DNA from: Geothermobacter hydrogeniphilus
Lineage (GTDB): Bacteria > Desulfobacterota > Desulfuromonadia > Desulfuromonadales > Geothermobacteraceae
Assembly (NCBI RefSeq): GCF_002898515.1
Contig: NZ_PPFX01000046.1
Coordinates: forward strand, 1-33,755
Length of the DNA: 33,755 bases
Direction: 5' to 3'
Shown: in pieces, positions 17,506 through 24,985 of the stretch
Layout: each line of letters starts with the position of its first letter
Position numbering within the stretch: the stretch's first letter is position 1
Program-made: the position numbers and the translations under genes
Notes under the pieces: generated by a model
Database searches by the model: none
What the model saw: the letters and a program-made list of their open reading frames with translations, nothing else
What the model was told of the DNA's origin: nothing

Positions 17506-18561
17506 ATGGCTGTGGAAACCCTTCTTGAGAACAACGATCTGGATGCAGTGGTCTTTTTCCACTTGCCGACAATCCGCTATCTCTGTGATTTCAGCGGCAG
17601 TGACGGGGTGCTGGTTGTTTTTCGGCGGCAGACATTTTTTCTCACCGACTCCCGCTACACGGTTCAGGCGCGCGAGCAGGTGCGCGCCGACGATATCATT
17701 GAATACCGCAGTCAACTTCCCGCCGTTATCGACTGCCTGAATCGTCAGGGATGCAGGCGAGTCGGCTTTGAGGCGGCGACCCTGGCCTACGCCACCTGGG
17801 ATAAGCTGCGGAAGGAATCGGCGGATCGTTGGACCTGGATACCCCTTGATGAACCGTTGCAGCAGTTGCGGCGTTGCAAACGGGACGCCGAGATCGATAA
17901 ACTCCGCCAGGCCGCGACTCTGGCCGCCCGAGGTTTTGAGCAGATCATCGACCTGGTCCGCCCGGGAGCCGTTGAACGTGAGATTGCCCTGGAGCTGGAG
18001 TTTGCCCTGAAACGTCTCGGGGCCGATGAAAAGGCTTTCGATTTCATCGTCGCCTCAGGTCCCCGCGGCGCCATGCCGCACGGCATCGCTTCGGACAAGG
18101 CGATTGCCTCCGGGGAGTTGGTGACCATCGATTACGGGGTCGTCAAGGACGGTTATCACTCTGATGAAACCGTCACCTTCGCGGTCGGCGAAATCAGTTC
18201 AGATTTACGTCGCATTTATGATATTGTCCTTGCTGCGCATGATGCCGCCATTGATCAGTTGCGTCCCGGCATGGGACTCAGGGAGCTGGACGCGGTTGCC
18301 CGCGAGCTGATTGCCGCAGAAGGTTACGGCGATTATTTCGGTCACGGGCTCGGTCATGGCGTCGGCCTGGAAATCCACGAATACCCCGCTGTTTCGCCCC
18401 GCGCCCGGGGACTGGTGGAGCCGGGCATGGTGCTGACCATTGAACCGGGCATCTATGTTCCGGGCCTTGGCGGGGTTCGCATCGAAGATACGCTGCTGGT
18501 AACGGACAGCGGCAATGAGATTTTGACCCGACTCCCCAAGGGCTTTCGAACCCTGGGGTAA
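17506..18561 (+). CDS. M24-family Xaa-Pro aminopeptidase/dipeptidase
   Basis: Cytoplasmic metallopeptidase of 351 residues that cleaves X-Pro bonds. It has a creatinase-like N-terminal domain (about 1-125, with HLPTIRYLCDFSGSDG and FFLTDSRYTVQA) and the pita-bread catalytic domain. The dinuclear metal ligands are visible: Asp209 and Asp220 in TIDYGVVKDGYHSDETVTF, His284 in GHGLGHGVGLEIHE, Glu313 in TIEPGIYVPG and Glu327 in GVRIED. I start at ATG 17506; TTG 17500 is also possible and neither has a good ribosome-binding site. It lies 14 bp after aroQ and 70 bp before accB. pepP/pepQ/papA-type naming is not certain. Confidence 0.9.
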   Translation: MAVETLLENNDLDAVVFFHLPTIRYLCDFSGSDGVLVVFRRQTFFLTDSRYTVQAREQVRADDIIEYRSQLPAVIDCLNRQGCRRVGFEAATLAYATWDKLRKESADRWTWIPLDEPLQQLRRCKRDAEIDKLRQAATLAARGFEQIIDLVRPGAVEREIALELEFALKRLGADEKAFDFIVASGPRGAMPHGIASDKAIASGELVTIDYGVVKDGYHSDETVTFAVGEISSDLRRIYDIVLAAHDAAIDQLRPGMGLRELDAVARELIAAEGYGDYFGHGLGHGVGLEIHEYPAVSPRARGLVEPGMVLTIEPGIYVPGLGGVRIEDTLLVTDSGNEILTRLPKGFRTLG

Positions 18562-18631
18562 ACTTGAATGAAACCCGCGCGTTGCAGGGCTTCCTCCGCG
18601 ACGTTCCAGCGGCACGGGAAGGAGACATGGT

Positions 18632-19111
18632 ATGGAGATTAAGGATCTGAAAACCCTGATCAAACTGGTGACTGACACCGATATTACCGAATTTGAAATG
18701 GAGAACGCCGAGGAAAAAATCCTCATCAAACGCGGTCCCGACAAGGAGTTCGTGCACGTCGCGGCGCCGCAGATGATGGCGCCTCCTGCGGTGGCCGCGC
18801 CCGCCGCCCCCGCGCAGCCGGCGCCGGCTGCATCCGGCACCGCCGATGCCCCGGCCGCCCAGGATGACAAGTACGAGACCATCAACAGCCCGATCGTCGG
18901 TACTTTCTATCGCAAACCGAGTCCCGATGCCGATCCCTTCACCAAGGAAGGTGCCATCGTTGAAAAGGGCCAGACCATCTGTCTGGTCGAAGCGATGAAG
19001 CTCTTCAATGAGATCGAGGCCGAGTTCAAATGCAAGATCGTCGAAATCCTCAAGGAGGACGCCTCCCCGGTTGAGTTCGGTGACCCGCTGTTCCTCGTCG
19101 AGCCGCTTTAG
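18632..19111 (+). CDS. accB: Acetyl-CoA carboxylase biotin carboxyl carrier protein
   Basis: Carries the biotin that is carboxylated by AccC for malonyl-CoA synthesis. The 159-residue protein has a short N-terminal helical segment (MEIKDLKTLIKLV), an Ala/Pro-rich flexible linker (about 44-75) and a C-terminal biotinyl domain (about 82-159) with the biotinylation motif EAMKL, Lys123 being the modified residue, and the characteristic thumb region TFYRKPSPDADPF. AAGGAG at 18619-18624 is 7 nt from the ATG. accC follows, but 223 bp away across a palindromic repeat. Confidence 0.96.
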   Translation: MEIKDLKTLIKLVTDTDITEFEMENAEEKILIKRGPDKEFVHVAAPQMMAPPAVAAPAAPAQPAPAASGTADAPAAQDDKYETINSPIVGTFYRKPSPDADPFTKEGAIVEKGQTICLVEAMKLFNEIEAEFKCKIVEILKEDASPVEFGDPLFLVEPL

Positions 19112-19234
19112 CAGACTGATGAAAAACGCCCATCTGCTGCGTTGTCCGTCCCCCGCGTCAACGACGTACCTCCGGTACGCCTTATTCCGCGGGGAGTGCG
19201 GACGCCTTGCATATGGGCATTTTGGCTCAGTCTG
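19112..19234. repeat. 123-bp imperfect palindromic intergenic repeat between accB and accC
   Basis: The ends are inverted: CAGACTG (19112-19118) with CAGTCTG (19228-19234), and the next 18 or so bases inward also match imperfectly (GAAAAACGCCCATCTG against CATATGGGCATTTT). Further inward, a CCCCGCG/CGCGGGG pair and a central GTACC-TCC-GGTAC hairpin continue the symmetry, so the whole unit can fold on itself. It contains no gene. From memory, similar intergenic palindromes containing AAAACGCCCATCTGCTGCG are dispersed in Geobacter/Desulfuromonas-type genomes. I see only one copy here. Confidence 0.7.
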
Positions 19235-19334
19235 GGGTTTTCAACACCCTGTTGGGATCTTCTGCCGTTGAACAGGTCCACCACGTGTGCACGGCTCTTT
19301 TCAGGCCGGCACCAAGCTTTGCGGAGAGAGGTTC

Positions 19335-20675
19335 ATGTTTCACAAGATTCTGATAGCCAACCGCGGTGAAATTGCCCTGCGGATCATTCGCGCCTGCAAG
19401 GAACTCGGCATCAAGACCGTTGCCGTACATTCTGACGTCGACAGCGAGGCGCTGCACGTCAAACTGGCCGACCAGAGTGTCTGTATCGGCCGCGCCGCAA
19501 GCGCCGAGAGTTATCTGAATATCAAGGCTATTATCAGCGCCGCCGAAGTGACAGATGCCGACGCCATCCATCCCGGCTACGGATTTCTTGCCGAAAATGC
19601 CGAATTTGCAGAGATCTGTCAGCAGTGCGGCATCACCTTTATCGGACCATCGCCTGACAACATCCGCCTGATGGGCGACAAGATCCAGGCGCGTCAGACC
19701 GTTATCGAGGCCGGTGTGCCGATCCTTCCCGGTACCGAGGACAATGTTCCCAACGTCGAGGAAGCGGTCAGGATTGCCGCCGAGATCGGCTATCCGGTCA
19801 TTATCAAGGCCACCGCAGGCGGAGGCGGGCGCGGGATGAAGGTGGTGCATTCACCGGCCCATCTGCCGAATGCTTTTGCCGCGGCCCGCACCGAGGCCGA
19901 GGCCGGTTTCGGTAACCCCGACGTCTATATCGAGAAATTCTGTGAACGGCCGCGTCATGTCGAAATCCAGATCATGGCGGACCAGCACGGCAACGTTATT
20001 CACCTCGGTGAACGCGACTGCTCGATTCAGCGTCGTCATCAGAAGCTGATCGAGGAATCCCCCTGTCCGGTACTGACTCCCGCCATCCGCAAGAAAATGG
20101 GGGAATGCGCAGTGGCGGCGGCCGAGCGTTGCGGCTACTCGAGTGTCGGCACGGTTGAGTTCCTGCTTGACAAGAACCTTGATTTCTTTTTCATGGAGAT
20201 GAATACCCGGGTTCAGGTTGAGCATCCGGTGACCGAAATGGTGACCGGAATCGACATCATCAAGGAGCAGATTCGCATCGCCGCCGGAGAAAAACTGCGC
20301 TTCAGGCAGAAGGATATCAAGATTACCGGTCACGCAATCGAGTGTCGCGTCAACGCGGAGGATCCGGTCAAGTTCACGCCCTTCCCCGGCAAGATTCAGG
20401 GGTATCACACCCCCGGCGGCATGGGGGTCCGGGTCGACAGTGCCGCCTACGATCAGTACACGGTTCTGCCGCACTACGATTCGATGATCGCCAAGCTCAT
20501 TGTCCACGCCGAAACCCGGGAAGAGGCGCTGAAGAAGATGTCTTCGGCTCTTGACGAGTACATCATTGAGGGGATTAAAACCACGATTCCTTTTCACCAG
20601 AAGATGATGCGCAACAAGGAATTCGTCGACGGGATCGATGTTGACACCGGCTTTTTGGAGCGCATTGTTCTTTAA
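19335..20675 (+). CDS. accC: Acetyl-CoA carboxylase biotin carboxylase subunit
   Basis: ATP-dependent carboxylation of biotin on AccB. The protein has 446 residues, the standard length. [19 protein letters not shown] is the conserved N-terminus, [11 protein letters not shown] follows near 75, the ATP-grasp glycine loop is [14 protein letters not shown] near 159-172, [15 protein letters not shown] near 225 holds the active-site region, and [15 protein letters not shown] near 288-302 carries the metal- and biotin-binding residues. I start at ATG 19335 with GGAGAG about 8 nt upstream; a longer frame from 19287 adds 16 residues that are not family-like. The 223-bp gap to accB is large for this gene pair. 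Confidence 0.97.
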   Translation: MFHKILIANRGEIALRIIRACKELGIKTVAVHSDVDSEALHVKLADQSVCIGRAASAESYLNIKAIISAAEVTDADAIHPGYGFLAENAEFAEICQQCGITFIGPSPDNIRLMGDKIQARQTVIEAGVPILPGTEDNVPNVEEAVRIAAEIGYPVIIKATAGGGGRGMKVVHSPAHLPNAFAAARTEAEAGFGNPDVYIEKFCERPRHVEIQIMADQHGNVIHLGERDCSIQRRHQKLIEESPCPVLTPAIRKKMGECAVAAAERCGYSSVGTVEFLLDKNLDFFFMEMNTRVQVEHPVTEMVTGIDIIKEQIRIAAGEKLRFRQKDIKITGHAIECRVNAEDPVKFTPFPGKIQGYHTPGGMGVRVDSAAYDQYTVLPHYDSMIAKLIVHAETREEALKKMSSALDEYIIEGIKTTIPFHQKMMRNKEFVDGIDVDTGFLERIVL

Positions 20676-20695
20676 CCCCTGATCAAAACCTGAAC

Positions 20696-20724
20696 AGGCC
20701 GGGCCAAGATCCGGCCTTTTCTTT
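20696..20724 (+). terminator. Rho-independent terminator after accC
   Basis: Hairpin AGGCCGG (20696-20702), 8-nt loop, CCGGCCT (20711-20717), then TTTTCTTTT. It ends just 1 bp before the ATG of the lipM-like gene, so it should end the acc transcript and also sits in the leader position of the next gene. Confidence 0.88.
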
Positions 20725-20725
20725 T

Positions 20726-21568
20726 ATGGACGCAGAACACCATACCTGGCGCCTGATCGAAAGCGGTTACCTCTCCGGCGCCGAAAACATGGCCATCGAC
20801 GAGGCACTGCTGGAAGCTGTTGCCGATGGTCATTCATTGCCGATTCTGCGGATCTATCGCTGGAGACCGGCAACAGTCAGCCTCGGATACGGTCAGCGAG
20901 GCTCACGGGTTGTCAACCTCGACGCCTGCCGCCGACTCGGTTATGATGTTGTGCGACGCTGTACCGGCGGCAGGGCGGTGCTGCACGACCGGGAGGTGAC
21001 CTACGCCGTCATCGCTCCGGCCGGGCAGGGGTGTTTCCCGGCGGCGGTTCTGGAAAGTTATCGGGTCATCGCCGAAGTTCTGCGCGATGTTTACCGCTCC
21101 TTCGGGCTGGACGCGCAGCTTTCGCCCCGGCGCATGGCGGGGAGTGGATCCTCTGCGGCTGAGCAGAGCGCCTGCTTCACCGCGCCTGGGCAGTACGAAC
21201 TGTTGTACCGGGGATGCAAACTGGCGGGGTGTGCTCAGAAACGTCTGCGGGGGGCTTTTCTGCAACATGGGAGCCTGCCGGTCGATCTCGACCTGGAGAA
21301 ACTTTACATGGCGCTTGATACCGAACGGAGACTCACTCCCGCTGCCGGTGCCAGGCTTCTGCGGGGCCATGTCGGCTGGCTTAACCGCTGGAGTGCCGAG
21401 TCGATCTCCGTTGAAGCAGTTGAAGAGCGGTTGCCGGCCCTGTTTGCTGAGAAAATGCGCCTGAAATGGGACCGGACGGGATTGACGGCAGACGAACGGG
21501 GGCGTGCCGTTCAATTGCAGAATGAACGTTATGCTGTGGATGCCTGGAACCTTCAGGGGGTGTGCTGA
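20726..21568 (+). CDS. Octanoyltransferase LipM-like / lipoate-protein ligase A family
   Basis: Member of the biotin/lipoate A/B transferase family, 280 residues, predicted to attach octanoyl or lipoyl groups to E2/GcvH lipoyl domains. SLGYGQRG (about 52-59) and RRCTGGRAVLHDREVTYAV (about 77-95) form the acyl-binding core. ACFTAPGQYEL (149-159) places a Cys at residue 150, the position and context of the catalytic cysteine of Bacillus LipM, and GCKLAGCAQKR (163-173) supplies the conserved lysine. That favours octanoyltransferase activity over a pure ATP-dependent ligase. There is no ribosome-binding site: the start abuts a terminator T-tract, yet later starts would lose conserved N-terminal residues (ENMAIDEALL). 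Confidence 0.82.
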   Translation: MDAEHHTWRLIESGYLSGAENMAIDEALLEAVADGHSLPILRIYRWRPATVSLGYGQRGSRVVNLDACRRLGYDVVRRCTGGRAVLHDREVTYAVIAPAGQGCFPAAVLESYRVIAEVLRDVYRSFGLDAQLSPRRMAGSGSSAAEQSACFTAPGQYELLYRGCKLAGCAQKRLRGAFLQHGSLPVDLDLEKLYMALDTERRLTPAAGARLLRGHVGWLNRWSAESISVEAVEERLPALFAEKMRLKWDRTGLTADERGRAVQLQNERYAVDAWNLQGVC

Positions 21569-21617
21569 GGTCAGGACCGCAGCTATCGGTCATGACCTTC
21601 TGTCGAGGAGGTGCCCG

Positions 21618-23198
21618 ATGAGTCTACTGTTTCGCATCCTGCTCCGATTTTCAGGCCTGTTGGCCATGGTTTGTTTTTTTGTTCCCGCTTCCCGGGCTGC
21701 CGAACAGGCGGCCGCTGCGGGGTTGGTCCCTTCTGCCGGCTATGTCCAGCAGCGGATAGAGGCCTCAGCTTCGGTTCTTGATCTCAGGAAAGCCGAACGG
21801 TTGGCCCTGGAACAGAACCTTGACCTGCAGGCTGAAGTTTTCACCAGCCAGGCGGCTGAGGCTCTGGTTCGCAAGGGCTACGGTATTTATGATCCGAACC
21901 TCGAACTCTTCCTGGCCGAAGGCGAGCGCCGTGACCTTTCCAACTTTCAGTTTTTTGTCGGTCCGACCGGCCTGGATACCCGTGACTTCAACCTGAGCCT
22001 CACGCAGGTATTCTCTCCCGGGACCGAGGTGAGCCTGTTTTACAACAATCGACGTCAGAACCTGTTTACTGAACCCAAGCCCGCCATCAATCCCGAGTAC
22101 GATACCGAACTCGGATTTTCCCTGACCCAACCGCTGTTGAAAAATTTCGGACGCACTGTCACCGAACAGACCATCCTTTTTGCCGCCAAGGATCGGGAGG
22201 TTTCCATCGAAGAACTCCGTCGCGTGGCCCTCGACCTGTTGATGGAGGTAAGGAGTACCTATTTCAACGTCTTGCGCGCGCGTGATGACCTTGCGTACCG
22301 ATCCACTTCGGTAAAGTTGGCCCGGACCATCCTTGAGGAAAATCGGGCGCGGGTGGCTGCCGGTGTTCTCCCGCCGGTCGAAGTGCTTGAAGCTGAGGTC
22401 GGAGTGCAGAGTCGCGAGCGGGACCGACTGGATGCTGAGCGGGCCTATCACGATGTTCTGGATCAGTTGGCACTGCTGCTGAACCGCACGACGATCCCGC
22501 GTGTCGCCGAAGACAGGCTTGGCCAGCCGGAGATAGAGACTGACGAGGGGCGGGCCTTTCGCACAGCGCTGAAAAAACGACCGGAACTTCAGGCTCTGCT
22601 GCGGCAAAGTGAAAAGCTGGAAATTGAACAGGAAATCAACCGTAACCAGACGCTCCCCGCGCTCGATTTGCAGGCCAGTTATTCCCATAAGGGGGTCGGG
22701 CAGAATTACAATGATTCGGTTGATTTTATGCCCCGCACCGATCTTCGCAACTGGCAGATCGGTCTCAATTTCAGTTATCCGCTCGGCAACCGGGCCGCGC
22801 GGGAAGAGCTGAATCGTACTCGGCTGAAACTGAAGAGCCGACACGCCGCAATCGGTCAGTTGCAGACCCGGTTGCGCAAAGAAATCCGCCAGGCTATCCG
22901 CCTGCTCGAGGTCAGCCGGGCAAAAATTTCCGCGGCGACGATCGAACGTCAGCTGGCTGAAGAGAAACTGCGCATCCTTGTCGGTCGCAAGAATGTCGGT
23001 CTGGCCACAACGCGCGACCTTCTGGAAGGCGAGGAGGATCTCGCCCGGGCGCGGACCAACCAGATTGCCGCCCTGGCCGATTACAACATCGCCCTGAGCG
23101 GTTACTACCGCGCCACCGGGGAGTTGCTGGCAAAAGAGGGCATCCGCCTGCAGCGCTCCGAAGGCGGTCTCACCGATCATCCTTTCACCATGGATTGA
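21618..23198 (+). CDS. TolC-family outer-membrane channel protein
   Basis: Outer-membrane efflux protein (OEP family) of 526 residues, normally the exit duct of a type I secretion or RND/MFS/ABC export system. A signal peptide is visible (MSLLFRILLRFSGLL, Ala-rich cleavage near SRAAEQ). Two OEP repeats follow: the first from about LRKAERLALEQNLDLQAE, the second from about GRAFRTALKKRPELQALLRQ, each with long heptad-rich helices, plus beta segments such as SYSHKGVG and GLNFSYPLGNRAAREELNR. GAGGAG at 21605-21610 fixes the start at 21618; a frame open from 21504 overlaps the lipM-like gene. No membrane-fusion or pump gene is adjacent, so its partner is elsewhere. Confidence 0.88.
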   Translation: MSLLFRILLRFSGLLAMVCFFVPASRAAEQAAAAGLVPSAGYVQQRIEASASVLDLRKAERLALEQNLDLQAEVFTSQAAEALVRKGYGIYDPNLELFLAEGERRDLSNFQFFVGPTGLDTRDFNLSLTQVFSPGTEVSLFYNNRRQNLFTEPKPAINPEYDTELGFSLTQPLLKNFGRTVTEQTILFAAKDREVSIEELRRVALDLLMEVRSTYFNVLRARDDLAYRSTSVKLARTILEENRARVAAGVLPPVEVLEAEVGVQSRERDRLDAERAYHDVLDQLALLLNRTTIPRVAEDRLGQPEIETDEGRAFRTALKKRPELQALLRQSEKLEIEQEINRNQTLPALDLQASYSHKGVGQNYNDSVDFMPRTDLRNWQIGLNFSYPLGNRAAREELNRTRLKLKSRHAAIGQLQTRLRKEIRQAIRLLEVSRAKISAATIERQLAEEKLRILVGRKNVGLATTRDLLEGEEDLARARTNQIAALADYNIALSGYYRATGELLAKEGIRLQRSEGGLTDHPFTMD

Positions 23199-23201
23199 AG
23201 C

Positions 23202-24023
23202 ATGACTCTGCGCGTCGGCCACATCAGCTATATCAATTGCGTGCCGTTTTTTCACTTTCTCCGGCAGAAGGGTTTCAACGGGGAGATCGTCTCCGGGGTT
23301 CCCTCTGAACTCAATCGATTGCTTGCCGCCGGTGACATCGATCTGAGCCCGTCCAGTTCCTTTGAATATGCCCTGCACTGGCGCGATTACCAGTTGTTGC
23401 CGGGACATTCGATCAGCTCGAACGGTCCGGTTCGGAGCGTGTTGCTTTTCAGTCCTGTTGCGCTGGAAGAGTTGTCCGGAAAGAGCATTGCGGTCACCGG
23501 CGAGTCGGCGACTTCGATCAACCTGCTGCAGGTGCTGCTGCGCGAATTCCACGGCTGTCGTGACCTGGACTGTGAGGTTCCGGGGGGCTCGGTCGAGGAG
23601 GTTATCGCCGACGGCGGTAGCGCACTGTTGATCGGTGACCGGGCCCTGCGTGCCGCCATGCGGGAGGGGGCCGGAAAGATTTACGATCTCGGCGAACTCT
23701 GGTTCCGGCATACCGGGTTGCCCTTTGTTTTCGCCCTGTGGATTGTCCGGCGTGACGCCGCGGCGGCGAAACCGGAGGAACTGTCCCGGTTTGTCCGTCA
23801 GTTGGCCGCTGCGAGGGAGATGGCGGAGTCTGATCTGCAGGCGCTGGCGGCCGTGACTCCGGAGCGGAGCTGGCTCGGGGAGGAGGGTCTGGTCAGCTAT
23901 TGGCGGCAGATGTCCTACGATTTTCAGGATCGGCATCGCCGTGGGCTGGAACTTTTTTTTCGCCTCTGCGGCAAGCACGGACTGCTCGCCGAACAGCCTG
24001 AGCTGTCACGGATTCAGACCTGA
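23202..24023 (+). CDS. mqnA: Chorismate dehydratase (futalosine menaquinone pathway)
   Basis: MqnA removes water from chorismate to make 3-enolpyruvyl-benzoate, the first step of the futalosine route to menaquinone. The 273-residue protein has the periplasmic-binding-protein-like fold of the family: RVGHISYINCVPFFHFL at the start, SGVPSELNRLLAAGDIDLSPSSSFEYA (in pieces) near 30-57, SVLLFSPVALEEL near 80, TGESATSINLLQVLL near 100 and ALLIGDRALRA near 140. It uses the chorismate supplied by the aro genes in this window. It starts 3 bp after the tolC-like stop without a strong ribosome-binding site. Its last few codons lie within the palindromic repeat that follows. Confidence 0.9.
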   Translation: MTLRVGHISYINCVPFFHFLRQKGFNGEIVSGVPSELNRLLAAGDIDLSPSSSFEYALHWRDYQLLPGHSISSNGPVRSVLLFSPVALEELSGKSIAVTGESATSINLLQVLLREFHGCRDLDCEVPGGSVEEVIADGGSALLIGDRALRAAMREGAGKIYDLGELWFRHTGLPFVFALWIVRRDAAAAKPEELSRFVRQLAAAREMAESDLQALAAVTPERSWLGEEGLVSYWRQMSYDFQDRHRRGLELFFRLCGKHGLLAEQPELSRIQT

Positions 24024-24183
24024 ATCCGTGAATTCATTGCCGGCGAACAGCACAAGTCATTGACCCGTCTGCACTTTCCAAAAATCACCGGCGAACCTAT
24101 GGGTGCGCCTCAGATTTTTGGAAAGTGAATTCAGATCAAGCCCTTGCACTCTTCATCCGCCATGAACCCACGGATTCAGGTCT
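24007..24183. repeat. Nested palindromic, MITE-like element between mqnA and NUDIX
   Basis: The outer arms CCTGAATCCGTG (24019-24030) and CACGGATTCAGG (24169-24180) are perfect inverted repeats, and one can extend them to AGA...TCT. Inside is a second perfect 15-bp pair, CACTTTCCAAAAATC (24072-24086) / GATTTTTGGAAAGTG (24113-24127), around a GGCG-AACC/GGTGCGCC stem. The bases between outer and inner arms also match each other imperfectly, so the unit is one long palindrome. An extra inverted end, CACGGATTCAG (24007-24017), sits head-to-head with the left arm. No target duplication is evident. It may also terminate both convergent genes. Confidence 0.75.
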
Positions 24184-24197
24184 AAGGCTGATCCGGT

Positions 24198-24671
24198 TCA
24201 GAAGAAGGGGGCAAGACGGCGGCCGCTACCGCCGAAAAGACTGGCACGGTAGTCGGCCAGAATGCGGGCGTGATCGAAACAGAGCCTTTTCGGCAGCGCG
24301 TCCAGATCGAACCAGCCCACTCCGGCGGCATCGTCACCCGCCACCGCCTCATCGGTCGTTTCAGCACTGAAGACCAGCGAAATGTTATGCTGGCGCGGAT
24401 CGCGTTCCGGGTCCGAATAGGCTCGGAACTGGCGCAGGTTCAGCAACTCCAGGCCGGTCTCCTCCCGCGCCTCGCGCCGGGCGGCATCCTCCAGCGATTC
24501 GCCGTAATCGACAAAGCCGCCCGGCAGGGCCCAGCCGGGCGGTTCATTCTTTCGTTCGATCAGCAGTACCTGCCGGCCCCGCCGGATGATGATGTCGACG
24601 GTTGGAAAAGGATTCCGCCAGGTTGTGATCGTTGCCCCGCAATCAGGACATTTCAACAGCTTCTTCGCCAT
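24198..24671 (-). CDS. NUDIX hydrolase
   Basis: Nucleoside-diphosphate-linked pyrophosphohydrolase of 157 residues. The Nudix box is complete: GGFVDYGESLEDAARREA then REETGLEL (about 52-77), fitting GX5EX7REUXEEXGU. A short N-terminal segment with CPDCG (about 8-12) resembles the zinc-ribbon start of some NUDIX proteins, but only one CxxC is present. FPTVDIIIRRGRQVLLIERKN precedes the box. The substrate is not predictable. On the minus strand, AGGAGG lies just before two tandem ATGs; the second (24671) has better spacing. The gene converges on mqnA across the palindromic element and diverges from tRNA-Leu. Confidence 0.88.
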   Translation of the reverse strand: MAKKLLKCPDCGATITTWRNPFPTVDIIIRRGRQVLLIERKNEPPGWALPGGFVDYGESLEDAARREAREETGLELLNLRQFRAYSDPERDPRQHNISLVFSAETTDEAVAGDDAAGVGWFDLDALPKRLCFDHARILADYRASLFGGSGRRLAPFF

Positions 24672-24690
24672 CATTCCTCCTGCTTTTCGA

Positions 24691-24720
24691 TTGACACATT
24701 AGGATGAATTTGTAATACAT
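24691..24720 (+). promoter_or_regulatory. Probable tRNA-Leu promoter
   Basis: A perfect -35 hexamer TTGACA (24691-24696) is followed by a weaker -10 region (TGTAAT at 24711 or TAATAC at 24713) just upstream of the tRNA 5' end at 24731. The -35 is good, while the -10 choice and spacing are uncertain. Confidence 0.5.
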
Positions 24721-24730
24721 AGCCGCACTT

Positions 24731-24816
24731 GCCCGGATGGTGGAATTGGTAGACACCGGGGACTTAAAATCCCCTGGACCTAGTCCGTGCCGGTTCGAGT
24801 CCGGCTCCGGGTACCA
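24731..24816 (+). tRNA. tRNA-Leu (anticodon UAA)
   Basis: An 86-base class II tRNA with CCA encoded. The acceptor stem GCCCGGA pairs with TCCGGGT (one G-U). The anticodon stem GGGGA/TCCCC (24758-24762 / 24770-24774) closes the loop CTTAAAA with anticodon TAA at 24765-24767, reading UUA. A long variable arm and the T-loop GGTTCGAGTCC are present, as expected for leucine. The junction between core genes and the defence genes falls immediately 3' of it, a common integration position for genomic islands. Confidence 0.97.
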
Positions 24817-24833
24817 TTTAAACTAGCATAAAA

Positions 24834-24868
24834 TCAAGGGGTTAGCCAGTGTCTGGCTGGCCCCTTGA
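24834..24868 (+). terminator. Stem-loop downstream of tRNA-Leu
   Basis: A 16-bp hairpin (two G-U pairs) with a 3-nt loop: TCAAGGGGTTAGCCAG (24834-24849) and CTGGCTGGCCCCTTGA (24853-24868). It begins 17 bp after the tRNA CCA. The following T-tract is weak (TGTTT), so it is a probable but imperfect terminator of the tRNA transcript; it could also be part of an integration site. Confidence 0.65.
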
Positions 24869-24930
24869 TGTTTCTGGCGATGATGTGGCGATTTTTGTGT
24901 CAGATTTGGTGTCATCTCGTCACAACACGA

Positions 24931-24972
24931 TTGAAAATTGTATAAATGTCATATATAGTTCGCATAATGCGA
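24931..24972 (+). promoter_or_regulatory. Promoter and palindromic operator of the nucleotidyltransferase/wHTH cassette
   Basis: TTGAAA (24931-24936) and TATAGT (24954-24959) are each 5/6 matches to consensus, with an ideal 17-bp spacer. Directly behind, where transcription should begin, is a perfect 13-bp palindrome TCGCAT-A-ATGCGA (24960-24972). The ribosome-binding site AAGGA (24975-24979) and ATG 24986 follow. This is the expected layout for an autoregulated two-gene module. Confidence 0.65.
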
Positions 24973-24985
24973 GCAAGGATATTCA

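Noticed and set aside
21765-23978. A 737-codon open frame on the minus strand
   Set aside because: It is fully antisense to the tolC-like gene and mqnA, both of which have clear family motifs; the frame is a by-product of high G+C codon use and has no recognisable domain.
24270-24707. 145-codon plus-strand ORF opposite NUDIX
   Set aside because: The minus-strand frame carries a complete Nudix box, so this is a shadow frame.
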